A stretch of 64,000 nt of DNA, taken from Pseudisothecium myosuroides (taxonomy: Eukaryota > Streptophyta > Bryopsida > Hypnales > Lembophyllaceae). A model generated the notes under the pieces. That model was not told the origin of the DNA, did not search any database, and was given only the letters and a program-made list of their open reading frames with translations. Location of the stretch: NCBI GenBank assembly GCA_951799445.1, contig OX637296.1:4030001-4094000 (forward strand), read 5' to 3'. The position numbers and the translations under genes are program-made. Of this stretch, positions 25,092 to 38,061 are shown one piece after another (within the stretch, counting starts at the first letter, position 1; the number at the start of each line of letters is the position of its first letter).

Positions 25092-28000
25092 ATGGATCAG
25101 CAGCGGCGCGGAATAGCACAAGCGCCGTCGTTCCCCGCCGCGTCGTCTTCCTCTTCCTCGTCCCCGTTACTCGCCATCCCCGACGATTTCTACGAGCTTC
25201 TCCACCACGGGAGTAGTACTACTTCCCGTTCGCATCTCTTCTCCACCACCCCCTTGGCTCCCCCTCCTCTCAAGATGGAACCCGAGCTCGGCGACTTCCT
25301 CTCCGCCTCCTACACCTGGGGCGGCGCCCCCTTCGCCCCCGTCCCGCAGCTCTACAACGACACCAACACGCTCTCCTCCTTAACCAACTACGCCACCCCG
25401 GCGCAACTCCCCCCCGTCGACATCATCGCCCCTTACACGACCTCCGTGGCGCCGGCCTCCACCACCGCGCAGATTCAAGCCCTTCGCGACTTCATGGTGT
25501 ACGGGAACTTAACCCCTCCTCCCGCAACCCTAACCTCGCGTGCCCCCACGGGGGGCTTCTACAGCGACGACGTCGTCACGGAAGGAGTCATCCCGAGCTT
25601 AGCCTACCGAGCCCTCTGCAGCGAGATTTACGCCACGACTGAGCGGAGCCCGCATCGCAGTCAGTTCCAGAGGGAGAATCATATTCTGGCGGAGAGGCAA
25701 CGAAGGGAAGAGATGAATGAGAAGTTCTCCGCGTTGAGGGCGATGATTCCGAAGGCGACGAAGAAGGACAAAGCCTCCATTGTCGGGGATACGATTGATT
25801 ATGTGCTGGAGCTGGAGAAGAGGTTGAAGCAGTTGCAGGCGTGTAAGGGGAGTGTGAGTGGGGTGAAGAAGAGGAAGGCGAGGTGTGAGGATGGGGGGTC
25901 GACGAGCTCGGAGACGACGACGACGATGAATACGAATTGCGCGCCGGTGGTGGTGCCGGTGGGGGAGTGTTCTGCGGTGAGCTCGCCGTCAGACCAGATC
26001 ACGGCGGAGTCGAAGATGGTGAGATTGCTTGGCATTGCTTTGATCGATCTCTTGGGTTTGTGCACATGGAATTTGGTGATTGGTTTTCTGAGAAACTCTG
26101 AAGTTGTGAGCGAGTGGTGGTTGCAATCAAGGAAAAGCTGTCTGCAGTTTGGATTGAGGAATTATGTGGCTTGCGTCTGACTGGAGTATGTTTTGGTAAA
26201 CTTAAGGGATGAGGCATGCATGTGGTTCGTTGCAAGTGCTTGGAATTTGGATACTAAGGGATCGGAATAATGTGTGCTTCTTTGCGAGTTTGGATTAAGG
26301 ATTAACTTGGCATGCGTATCTTCACAAATAATTGGAGTTTGGATAAAGGAAGTAGGCATGACTGTTTCTTTGCAACCTAGCTGGAATACAGATAAAGGAA
26401 TTTACATGTGTTTCTTTGCAATTTAGCTGGGTTGTGTGCAATTTGGATATGGGATGTGTGTTTCCTTGCAACTGACTGGAGTTTGGATACTGAAGAATTG
26501 GAATTATGCGTGGTTCTGACTGGATTTTGGTTAAAGGAATTAGGCGTGTCTTTTCTTACAACTGACTGAAATTTGGATATTGAAGGACCGGAATTATGCG
26601 TGTTTCTTGCAACTGACTGGAGTTTGGGTACAGGAGAAATTATGTTCGTTTCTTTGCAACCTAACTGGAGTATGGATAAAGGAATTAGGCATGTGTTTCC
26701 TTGCAATTTAGCTGGATTTTGAATACTGAAGGAATAATGTTCGATTGTTTACAAATGGATTGGAATTTGGATGAAAGAATTATAAGGCATGTTTTTCGCT
26801 GCCAATTGAACAGAAGCCTTGCTGAGCGGTTGAAGTACAGAACTTGGCCAAGAGATTTTCACTCCGGATGTTTCTCTAAGAAGAGAAGTACTAATCGCCC
26901 ATGAGCTTGTAGATTACATACATTAGATTTGCTGGGATAACCATGTCTAAAATTCAACCAAAATAAGTGCCTCTCCCTTGTTGTTCTTAGAATTAATGTT
27001 AAATGTTTCATGATTGTGATAAAAATTGAAGTGTGAGTTATATTAGTGATCGATAACCACAACTTAGTACCAGTTGCAAGATGTAGGAATCATGGAAATT
27101 CAATTTTCAATGAATGAAAATGAATCTTTGCACCAAATAATATGAAAGCTAAGTTAGGAGCACTGAGAGGTTGCTTCTGAGAATAATTCTTTTGATTTCC
27201 ATTTTTTTTCTTCTCAGATTTGCCCTTAATGGTGAAGTATGAGACGTGGAACATGCAAAAATATTAAAATCACTCTTTATCAGGTTGTTTCTTAATTCTC
27301 AACCTCTCCATGAGAGGAGGTTTGGATAGTCATCTTGATTCCTCCAAACTGTGAAGTGATTTTCATACAGATGATTATGACTACAACTATTGAAATGAAA
27401 GAATGCAAGAATTAATACTATTTTGCAAATCTATGCATCTAAATGTTCAAATTAACAAAGAATTTCAGATTCTTTAGTATGTTAGAAGTATGTTAGAAAT
27501 ATGGTCATTTAGGGAAAAACTTCTTCATGTTAATATAAGCAATTAAACCCTTTGACATATGTTGATACCTTTTATGGATTTTTACACATTCTTGTTTATA
27601 TTTTTATAAGAATGTATAATTTATTTCAATTTTATCAAATTGTTCATAAAGAAAGGTCCTTTTTTAAAGATTCTAGAATTGCTTTGGATGAATGAGAAGA
27701 TATTTGGATGAAACATTCTAAAGTACTTTATTCATCATCTAGAATATGAATGTTGGAGTGCTTAGGTTTGTAATCAACTTGAACTGAATTTTACATGTCT
27801 TTAATCAAAAGAAGCAATATTGCTAATTAAGACCATTTTTAGTATCTTAGAACTATTGAGGCATGAGATTCAATAGGCACTAGGTTATTTGGAGGGGGGG
27901 CTTTGTAAGATTGCTCATGTGACAATTAACATAAATATTTCTATTTATGTAATTTGAATATATTCATTCAATTAGATTAAACAAACATACTTTAAAGAAA

Positions 28001-29543
28001 GAGGTTAGACAAATACATCCATATATCTCATTTCATTTTGATAAAACATACAAATTTCATCCATTTGAAACTATAGAATTTTCAATAGAATATTTTCCTC
28101 TCATCTAATGAAGTCATTTTTTTTGGTTTCTTGCTATAAACAACCACGTTGATAAGCACCAAAAATAAACCATAGACTCTTGTTTTTGTTATTATTAACT
28201 CTTTACCGCACAAACCCTTTTTTAAATTTCTGCACATTCTTGCTTATAACTTTGAACATAAGTATCCTTTCATTACCTCAATTTCATCAGTTGATCAGTA
28301 AGGAAGTTAGACTGTCTTTTGAAGATTCACACATTACTTCGATCAGATATATGAAAAGCTCTTAGTTTGGACAAATCATTCCCTAGAAGCACTTTGTTTA
28401 TCATCTAAAATTTGGATTTTGGAGTCCTTTGGGTTTTAAATGTCTCCATGTGAGTTTTTGTACTACAAATTTTTTGTGTACGCTGAGGGACCAAGTAAAA
28501 AAACATCGTATGCTATTGGCAAATGGTGGTGTCCACAGACAGGGAAGGCAAAAGAAGCTGCGGTGGAGGTGGATGTCCAGCAGCTTGGGAAGCAGGCGGT
28601 GGTGAAGGTGGTGTGCAATCGGCGACCAGGGCATGTCTTGCGGGTGCTGAATGCGTTGGAGGAGTGCAAAGTGGAAGTGCTGCAATCCAATGTCATGACA
28701 GTGGCGGACAATTCCATCCATTTTATTACTGTTCAGGTACACCCCGGCCACCCCCATTCAAAAGAAATTATAATTGCATTGTTAGGCAATGATACTAATG
28801 AAACTGTAAGTTAGGGATGTCCATTAGAGTTAATTGTAAAGTGTGTGCAATGCGGGACTAAGAGCTGGAGTTTGAGAAAAACACACAGAAAAAACTCCTT
28901 TGATCAAGCACCAAAATTTGGGTCAGTTGATAGAGTTTGGTTCTGTGTTTCTTTTGTACTATTCTTAGCTAAACCTTCCTCTAACACCTTTGTTACAACT
29001 AGGGACAACCTTTACTATTAATTCTATTATCCCATCTCCTATATGGATCTTATCACAAGTAACTTGGACATTCATATACTTGGTTGGTCTGAAATTAGCA
29101 AGTTGGGTGTAAGCAGGAGTTGGCTACATTGGTCAACGCACAATGGGCACTAATTTTTTTAAATGGAAAATGGAAATGTTCATATTCCATCCTCTAGTGG
29201 TTTCCAAAAGACTATCCAAGGATTACAAAATCCTTTAATAACACTCAAATGAACATAACATTGTTTACCAATGAGGCAAGGGTGCCTTTTGCATGCTTGA
29301 AAAGGAACCCCTAAATTGAATAAAATTGTCTTATTGATGGCTCCTTAGCCAACCCCAATCCTTAAATTCACTTGAAAGTCCCTCTCAAGCATCTAGCAAC
29401 GCATAATACCTTCCCAGCATAAGTAGGTCTCATTTTTTTGTGACACTGGAGCATTTGGTCTGCAGCTTGAGGAAGGCGTGAGCGTCCCTAATGAGGAGCT
29501 TGTTTCAGCAGTTCTACAAGCCATCAATCCTGCGGAGGGATGA
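25092..29543 (+). CDS. bHLH transcription factor, three coding exons
   Basis: Predicted nuclear DNA-binding regulator of 400 residues. Exons are 25092-26018, 28539-28736 and 29466-29543, all joined in phase 0 at GT/AG borders. The N-terminus is Ser/Pro-rich. The bHLH domain covers about residues 195-247 and has the His-Glu-Arg set in ENHILAERQRR that normally reads E-box/G-box DNA, followed by helix-loop-helix with KKDKASIVGDTIDYVLELE. Exons 2 and 3 encode a C-terminal fold with the pattern VVKVVCNRRPGHVLRVLNAL, typical of the ACT-like dimerisation domain of plant group III bHLH proteins. The subgroup (IIIf-like or another) is not settled. Intron 1 (2.5 kb) holds a minisatellite and intron 2 a MITE. 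The GC content falls abruptly after exon 1. Confidence 0.88.
26150..26815 (+). repeat. degenerate intronic minisatellite in the bHLH gene
   Basis: About ten imperfect tandem units of roughly 50-60 bases, each containing variants of TTTCTTTGCAACTGACTGG, then AGTTTGGATA and AAGGAATTAGGCATG. The array fills the first part of intron 1 right after the 5' splice site. Units differ by substitutions and small indels, so the array is old. Confidence 0.8.
28825..29026. mobile_element. 202-bp MITE inside bHLH intron 2
   Basis: The ends TAGAGTTAATTGTAAAG and CTTTACTATTAATTCTA are imperfect inverted repeats. The interior is similar throughout to 14782-14973. The insertion begins about 90 bases after the 5' splice site of intron 2 and leaves both splice sites intact. 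Confidence 0.8.
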
Positions 29544-30325
29544 TAAATAGTCTCAATCCTGACTGTCATCTTGATTAACCTTCAATGAGTTTGTACAGTC
29601 CTCACACTGGAAACTTATATTACATTAATCTAAGATTATGCCATCTTGTGAATAGCTTAGTTCTGTACAAGTTTCCCAACTTTCAGTCTGGCCTAGATAG
29701 GGAAAAGAATTAGCATGAGAGATTACCCATGATTCTTCACTGTAATATTATTAGTCTGTGCTATTAATGATTCTGTAGATGCTATTTTTTTTTCTACTTA
29801 TTGATGGGAGCCTTTAGTTAATAACATGCCCAAGTTTGGCCATAGAAAGTATTGTGTATTTGTGTGCGCTCTCATTGAACAGTGAGCATTCATTTGCTGG
29901 GGAACATCTAACTTACATGACACAATTTGTGAGGTGAGCACTGGAAGTGCAATACTTTAGTGCTATTGATTGATTCTGGACTGTTTTTTCTTCTTATCAA
30001 ATGAATGCTTTAACTCTTCTGTATCTCAAAATTTAATATTTGACTATTATAATCTTTTCAACGTGTCCCTTTCCCTTATGGTCAGTTTATGTGGATATCT
30101 TGGTAAGTGATAGTTTGATTGGAATGAATTCACAAGGGTCTGGATTTAAGTAAACATGCACTAGGCAACCAGGAGTTTACTATCATAGTGAGTACTAGTT
30201 GGAAATAAAGTTGGGATCATGTCTCATTCATCGGTATTGTTAATTTTCAGCTTTGTTATGGGATGCCTAAATTTCATGTGACAATTCAACCATTCTCTTC
30301 TCATTTCACTATATGGACATTTGTA
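29544..30325. other. 3' flank of the bHLH gene
   Basis: Presumed 3' untranslated region and intergenic sequence. No further coding or structured feature is visible. Confidence 0.5.
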
Positions 30326-30927
30326 TTAATCCTTAAAGGACCATAAGGCCACCACATGGCCCTTACAACTACATTTGTAAAAAATTTGATATGTGAACTT
30401 CACTAATAGTCCGTAAACAACAAAGAAGCCCTAAATAATTTTCTCTGTTGAATCCATCGGCGCAATCCGATCGAGAAATGATTCAGTGTACAATTTTTGG
30501 TGAAGTTTTTGAGAATAGAAAAGGCATTTTGGGCCGTTACTTCACATTCTCATATCTTTTTTTCTACACCTCAAAATGCTTTGAAAAAAATTCCACATCA
30601 ATATTATGATGATATACATATGTGGGAAAAAATTAGAATTTTTGGAGTACTTTTGAGCATTCCGATTTCAACATTTTGATTTCAATGTACATACAAAGTA
30701 CTCCCTAACCAAACATCTTTCATCAATCTTGTCAACAGTGGCAATTTTTCAAAAATTGTACGAATTTGTTGATTTTTTATTTATAGGAAAGCTAAATAAG
30801 TCTTGTTTCATTTCAACGGTGGTGATCATCAAAATTATTCCATACAAATGAAGAATTATGCTTATTACAAGAGCTAGTCAAGAAAACAAGGATTATGATC
30901 AAACACCCCCAATCCTTTAGGAGTTAA
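30326..30927. mobile_element. 602-bp TTAA-end element, diverged
   Basis: TTAATCCTTAAAGGACC at 30326 is mirrored by AATCCTTTAGGAGTTAA ending at 30927. The terminal bases differ from the CCCC consensus at a few positions. The interior is non-coding. Confidence 0.65.
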
Positions 30928-31727
30928 AGGTTTTGAGCAAATTGACTTGAGATTCCTGTTGGTTTTAAGAAGGAATTGGAGTTCATCTTCAGCTTTGTTG
31001 ATATGAAGGGTATGATCAAGAAGGTAGAAAATATGGGGAACAAAAATTGAAACAGAATCATTTATAAGTTACATGAATTGTATTCCAAGTGGTTTACAGG
31101 AAACATATGATCACTTATTGAAGATGAAGAATTGCTATTGTTGCCACATTTTTGTAAATCATTACTTTGTTGGCCTGATGACAAATCATGTAGAGTCTAT
31201 TACTCTCTTTTTGACATAACAGTTTATCATACAAAGCACTCCTAGAATTGTGTGACAATGATGTTAATACGAAGGAAATAATGAAACAACGGTTAAAAAA
31301 TATGGTGTAGTAGGGAATCTACTACAATTCCCACTATTATGTTCACAGCTATTACTTAGTTTTCCATGAGGACATAATGGATTCAAAAGTCAAGTAGCAT
31401 AATGATTAATTATTGTAATAGCAATATGCACCAAAACTACGAATTAGTTTATACTACTAATTACCCCACAGAGAAAAGGTGCAAAAGAAGAACATTAAGA
31501 GAATTTTGGACGTCCGCACAAACAAAAAAACATCCATGTACACATTTTAAAAGCTTGACAGAAGAACAAAAGGTCATAATTACTTTAGAGGTACAAAAGA
31601 AATATTTTTAAAGAATTGTCAACATCTGTATAAACGGAAAAAACGTGCATGCATACACTTTAAATCTTGACAAAAGAACAAAAGGTTGTAATTTACTTAT
31701 AAGATTATGCCATCTAAAAAAGATGGA

Positions 31728-31751
31728 ATATATATATATATATATATATAT
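31728..31751. repeat. AT dinucleotide microsatellite
   Basis: A run of 12 AT units. Confidence 0.95.
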
Positions 31752-32179
31752 GAGGATGTTTGCAACACTTTATATAGAAATATCAAAATTGATCAAAGTC
31801 AATTAGGAATAAAAAATTTGCAGTAAGGAAGGCTCCAAAGCCTCAATGTAGAATAGATCGTAAAAATTCACCAATGCACCAAGTGTAGAACTCTATTAGG
31901 CAACATGAATAAAAGAGATCTAGAATACTCTATGATAATATTTTATCATACAAAATTTTCAAAACAAACAAACAAACAATTAATAATTTAGGCCTATTAA
32001 GGCAAAAAAAAAATTACATATAAAGCAACAACTACTTTATATTGAACTAGTTGTGGAATCTATATATAGAACCATTTTCATAGTAACCATAATTAATGTT
32101 GCTTTCAACCAACCTGCATGACATATAAAGTGAAAATTGTGCAATCCTCAATGTTCAATACATGCACTACAATACTAGT

Positions 32180-33049
32180 ATGGCAAATCTCATTAAATGG
32201 CAATATTTCATGTGCCATTTTGCAGACCGTGACATCTAAGACAAAGTTACATTACTAACATCTAAGTCAATTATAGATTTCAAAAATCTAGGACAAATAT
32301 AGATATCAGACTGTGCAGTCTGAAAAATCTAGGACCAGTATAGATTTCAAAAATCTAGGACAATTATAGATTCAGGTACTGAAGAATAGTTCAGAGTGTG
32401 TAGTTTGAACTGTTAAAAGTGCCAAATTTAACCCCTAAAGCCCGAAGGCATATTTCGGGCAGAAATTGTGAAAAATTGCCATTTTTAGGGCAATGAGAAA
32501 AAAATGAAAAATAAAAGTTTTTTTCAAAATTCAACCGTATAAATTTGTACTAGACTACCATAGGAATGTGTAGAAAAAATTTCAGAAACTTTGACCGCAC
32601 GGATTGAAAGATTATAACGTTTGAAGTTAGAAGAATTTTTTTTTCAGCCTTGCCCGATAGGGCCAGCAGACTTTAACTCCTTCTAGAGTGAGATTTTTAC
32701 ACTATGCATGCTTATTTTTTTTACATTTGCATCTTATATCATGTAAGTTACATACATGCCAAATTTCAAAAGTTAATGAGCTTATTTGCAAAAGATTCTC
32801 AAAAGATTTCCAAACTGCCCAAGCTGCCAGAAAAGTTCAGGGCAGCATAACTTTTGATCCGGGCACCCAATCGGAAAAAAAATTAGATTTTCACTACGGG
32901 GGTACATAACTACACCTTTTGTCAAAATTTCATGGACATTCGACTAAAATTGACTTTATAGGAACCTACCCGGATTTTAAATTGTCCGTTCAAAGGACAA
33001 TTGTCCTTAAGGGGTTAACGAAATACCGCCATTTAATGAAATTCGCCAT
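32180..33049. mobile_element. 4-bp-duplication MITE (copy 2), split by a nested element
   Basis: It starts ATGGCAAATCTCATTAAATG and ends TTTAATGAAATTCGCCAT, with TAGT on both sides (32176-32179 and 33050-33053). Its interior repeats the phrase CTAGGACAATTATAGATT and close variants several times, as the other copies do. The TTAA element at 32428-33018 interrupts it. Without that insertion the copy would be about 280 bases. Non-coding. Confidence 0.8.
32428..33018. mobile_element. 591-bp TTAA-end element nested in the 4-bp-duplication MITE
   Basis: Bounded by TTAA at 32428-32431 and 33015-33018, with termini CCCCTAAAGCCC and CCTTAAGGGG. Because it interrupts a repeat whose uninterrupted form exists at 62464-62658, the empty site can be inferred: one TTAA is present before insertion and two after. 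That directly supports a TTAA target duplication. The interior contains the shared block around AAAAAATTTCAGAAACTTTG. Confidence 0.85.
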
Positions 33050-33053
33050 TAGT

Positions 33054-34074
33054 GTCAAACTATTGCAACAACTATTGACTAAAGGATATATTCTAACACT
33101 TGGTTGTTTACAAGAATATATACTTCAAATGACAATGACTCAAAATTTGCCTACAAACTTTGGATTTTAGAAGCCTTAGCTTTTGAAGCAACTTACCACA
33201 CATTTGTGATTTTCCATTGGTACATGATGTGCTCATACTTGCTTATAAGTTATATTTCCAACAATCTACCCACTTCCAAGTGAGTTCCCAACCACACATA
33301 CAAAATAAGTTAAGACTAGGTGCACAAGTGTACCATGTTAATCACTAAGGGTCATATATTAACATTTTTCAAATATTAGGTGGTAAGCTATGCATATGCC
33401 TCAATACAAGAATCAAGGAACTTGCAACAAATATCATCTTCAATGTAAAAACAAATACCATGAAAATGACTAAATAAAACTACTTTGAAGATCTAACTAC
33501 CATAATTCCATGCTACAAGAAATCTTTATTTAAACAAAAATACAAACCAGGTGTCTACAATATTATTAGTACCACAAGTTAGTACCTATTTAAAGATATA
33601 AGATATGTTCCAAATAATAAGGATGAACCTTTACTTTTAATTCATTTTTGCGTTCATAATATGAGCCTGCATCATTCATCACCCAAGGCTTAAAGGTTCA
33701 AACCTGACAAATCCTTCCAATCAAACCATTGTCCCCCCCTTCCCTCCCTAAACACCCTCTTTGCCACATTTGACATTAAAAGTAATCCATATTTTAGAGC
33801 CTATAGTCTTCAATGCTCCATTTCTCTCCAACAATACTTCTGCATGAGCACCCAAGAGATGGATATGACCATTTATAGCGTAGATATGTTAGCTTCAAAA
33901 CTAAACCAATCAATATGTTAAAGGAAAGTGAACTAATGTAGCACCCCCTTTCCCAAAATAACTTCAGTCCCCATGCATTAGTCACGTTTCTAATAGCATA
34001 AATAAGAAACTTTAAAACTTTGTTTCTACTATTTTGGTGGCTATTCATTTTTTTTTGTGTACTCAAACAATGAC
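33054..34074. other. AT-rich intergenic DNA
   Basis: No gene, RNA or clear element boundary is visible. It is the 3' flank of the RS-rich gene on the minus strand. Confidence 0.5.
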
Positions 34075-37000
34075 TTAATCCATGTCTTCGCCTTCCACTT
34101 CCACTACTAATGATTCCTTATCCAGGGTCTCCAAGGTCAACTTCCCTCTATGCTTTTGCCTATGTCTCCTCTTCTCATGCTTATCTTCTTTGTGACTCCG
34201 GCCTCTTCCATGTTTTTTGTTGCAATGACAATGACGCTCTTCCTTATTCTTACTAAAATCAGTATCTTTATTTTCATCATTGTCATTCTCTTCCTTGTCA
34301 ATCTTTTCAATTTTCCGAGCAATTTTCCTTTACATTTACAACATCTACAAAGTCAAAAAAGCCTTACATGTCTCATATACAATCAATCTCATTTAAAATG
34401 TAAAGAAACAAATGTTGATTGATAATAAATATTCAAAGCATTCATAACAAATAAATAAGAATTCCAAATCCAAAGTTACTAAATTCACTCAACACATCTT
34501 CATATATCTTAAGCAACTAAAATTTCATCAATTTTAGACGCCTTGAATAAGAATGATAGTTGCAAAACAAAAATCATTTGATTGAACACACGTCTAGTAG
34601 CCAAAATATTCAACTACACAATCATACCGATGCTTTTTTCTATGCTTGCGATGTTTTTCCTTCCGCTTTTCATATTCGATCTTGTCATTGTATTGTTTAT
34701 TCCTACTTCTCTCCTTTAATTCTGACTTCTTTTTCAATTTGCACTTTTCATACAATTCATTGTCACCCTTTAGCATTGGCTTGTCTTTACTTCTCCACAA
34801 CCCTCTTCCATCCTCAACTTCTTTGCTTCTTGATTTGTCTTTCTTCTTAAAGATTACAACTTCTTCCTCCACTACTACTACGGATAATTCTTTAGGCCTT
34901 GTCTTTTCAGTAATATTTTCGCAACATAAATCGGTAGTATAATGATTTTCTTCGAGATCTTCAATAATTTCTACATCAAGGTCTGGTGGTAACATAGGTC
35001 CTTCAAAGATAAGACCCAAATCTCCCTCCCTATCAATCACATCATCAAACTTAGTATTTTTTTCATTTGTTGCATCTTCATTTTCTTCGTCTACCTCTAC
35101 ACTACCTTCTCTATTTCCATTAGACACCATATTTAGGATCTCTTCTTTGATGCATAAACCATTTATGAGAGTCTCATTTGAAGAAGTAGGCTTTGCAAAT
35201 ATAACATCATTATTTAGTGCGCTTCTTTTAGACATAGTATTAGCAATTGCAATCCCTTGATCTTCAAAAGCAATAGAAGAGTCAATTGTTAGCTCTCTTT
35301 CCATATCAAGATGCTCAAGCAACATCATCACATGATCTTTAACATCTTCGTGAACTACAATTGGAATATCAAGATTTATTTCCTTGTCTTCCTTCTTGTC
35401 CATCTCTTGTTTATATTCCTCATGTTTGATCTTTTCTAATTCATTTGCTTTTATATCATCTTGCAAGTCATCAACTTCTTTATCATTCCCATCATTCTCG
35501 TCAAGAGGTGATTTTGTTTTATCAAATTCTTTCTTAGCACATTGTTCGTTTAATACTTCAAATTCTCCTTCCTTGCTTTTGACATCACCTTCAATGTCAA
35601 TTTGTTGCTCCAACAAGACATTTAGATTGCCTTCTCCATCTTCAACATTTACAAATGGTGCCATGTTATTTTGAGGTGGTTCATCAATAGCGGCAACTTC
35701 ATCAATTCTTTGAAAAAGAACACTTCTCACCATTGCTTTCTTCCAATCATTTGATTTGGACTCTCTTTCCAATTTTCCTCTTTCTTTTTTCTTTGGAGGT
35801 GAGAGAGAAACAGAAAGCGACCTTGTAGGAGAGATAGATTGTTTTGTTTTATTTTTTGATCTAAAATTCCAATGTTCCACTATATCTTCATTCTCATTAA
35901 TAATGGTAGTGGAATGAATCTTTTCTTTGATGCCACTTGTGTTAGAGTTCTTCATCAATGTACATTTGCCATCACCTAGTACAACACTCAATTTCTTTGC
36001 TTGACCATGATTTCCACCAATTTTTTTATCTCTCGGCATTTGGATTGGACTTTGGCTACCATGTTCATAATGTAAACTCTCACTACAACTACGACTACGA
36101 GAGTAACTACGACTTTGACTACAAGATGGAATAGGCTTTGTTTCAAGAGATCTTAAGTGTTGAGAGCTACACTCTAATCTTTGTTCCTTATGACGCAACC
36201 TTGAAGGTGTACTACTTCTTTCTCGTTGATATCGAGGAGAATGAGATGGTGTACGAGACCTACGAGAAACTTGACTTCTACTACGACTTCTGCTACGATG
36301 TGAGTACAAGGAATAATGATCCCTCTCTCGTTCCCAATCACGTCGGTATGAAGGATTCCAACCATATTCCCCACGCCCTCTATAGTAGCCTCGTCTACTT
36401 CGACCACGGTATCCAAAATATTCCCTTGAGATTGGAGATGGGCGTGAATCGCGCCTATATCGAATTGGAGACCTTGAAGTTGATCTATCTCTACGATAGT
36501 GAAAAGGAGATCGAGATTTAGATCTTGAAAATGATTGTGAACGTGAACGAGATCGTGACGGAGTTTGGGATATAAACCTGCTTTATAATATATCTTTAGA
36601 ATTTAAATAATAAAATATAATTAATATAACATCTATAGAGAAAAAAATTTGTATTGTATCTACACTAAACTACAATATTCAAAGACAATTATTGAATGCC
36701 TAATGCACCAAAACATAACTAAAGCAAACACCTATAGCTACTTATAGAAAAAATCCACCCTTGAAAGGTGACATTTTAGGGTTCATTTTAATAATGCAAT
36801 TTATCTAAATTTGAATAAAAACTTATCCAAATCTAGATAATAGTGAGTTAAAATTAACGAGAAAGCACCATATATCAAGGATTTCCTTTTCGTGTACATC
36901 AAGTAAGAATTATACATGAAAAAAATTCTTTACAAATTTCAATTTCAAAAGTTACATTTATACAAAAAAAAAATCTAAAAAAAGATCCAAAGGTCTTAAG

Positions 37001-38061
37001 TGATATTTTTAGTGATGTTTGTACTCTCCCAATATCGACATTGCAAGAAAAACAATGGGAAGTTTTATTCCACCTAGTCATCAATCAATCAATAAATTTA
37101 TATGCATAATGCTTGTCAATGAAAATAGAAAGAGAATTCAAAAGATTATCTTGTGCCATTACCTTCGTGGACTTTTCTTCTTATCCTCCACGTCTGATTC
37201 AATTCCTTTAAGTAGTTTACTGATCTCCGCTGCTCGAGCAGCTGCCATTTCTTGAGCAGATTTTACAGTGGCTGCTCGTGCTGCAGCTTGTTGAGTAGCC
37301 ATCACCTAATTTTTAGATAATATCAACGATCAATTCAAGATTTTGTGAAGAAATTGAGACCAAAAAAATTGGTATGTTGAACACAAAATTATGAAACCTA
37401 CAATGTACATGCAACTACTTGAAGTCTAAATTGGAAAATAGAAAAAAGATTATTACACCAAATCATTAGAATACTTTGGAATATATAATATTAAATCAAC
37501 CAAAAGCAAATATCTTTGATGTTGGATCCCAAATAAGTCTTAAATATCTATAAAATGCTCTAAAATTTGATATGTTAAGTTACATATAAAAGTACATTAC
37601 CTTTCTTGAAAGCTTAGCTTGTCCTTAGACATGCTACATCTAAATTTTCCTTGACCACTTAATATTATCTATAAAAAGCAATTGTAATGTCTAAAAACTT
37701 TCAGACATTATATAAATGACTAGGATAGGTTTACAAAAATTAAAGAGCATCAATTGTAAAAAAAATTAATTATAATGCATTGAATTTGACAATTAGTCAA
37801 TGTAAAGGACTAAGAACCTTTACATCAATAGATCTTCAATAGATTTTTTAAAGTTCCCAATAAGTGATAAAATTTGTGTCAAACCTGTTGCATGAGTAAT
37901 GCTTGTTGGAATTGAAATTGTTGCATAGCAACTGCTTGATGCATGAACATCATAGGAGGGGGCACTTGTTGGTTGTGAACACTATTTATTCCTACATTGC
38001 TTTGCTTCAACAACCGTGCAGCCTCTGACAAATTGATACTTGGTGTGCCCCCAAGATTCAT
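34075..38061 (-). CDS. RS-rich splicing protein, SREK1/IRR-like C-terminal portion
   Basis: Likely a nuclear SR-related splicing regulator. The minus-strand exons 37885-38061, 37163-37305, 34628-36577 and 34075-34327 join in consistent phase to 840 residues if the ATG at 38061 is used. Order: a hydrophobic/Gln-rich start (MQQFQFQQALLMQQ), an Ala-rich helix (KSAQEMAAARAAEISKLL), a long Arg-Ser region (SRSRSRSQ, YRGRSRRGYYRGRG), a long acidic/Lys middle, and a Lys/Arg/His-rich tail that ends acidic. The Gln/Ala module followed by RS repeats recalls plant SREK1/IRR-type proteins, which also carry an RRM. I found no RRM exon upstream, so the gene may extend beyond 38061 or have lost it. Codons are AT-rich, unlike the other genes here. 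Confidence 0.7.

Noticed and set aside
28401..28757. 118-codon reverse-strand frame opposite the bHLH C-terminal exon
   Set aside because: It is the antisense shadow of a conserved coding exon and shows no domain of its own.
34137..36521. Plus-strand frames rich in Ser, Phe and Leu
   Set aside because: They are complements of the Arg/Ser/Lys/Glu-rich exons of the minus-strand splicing protein.
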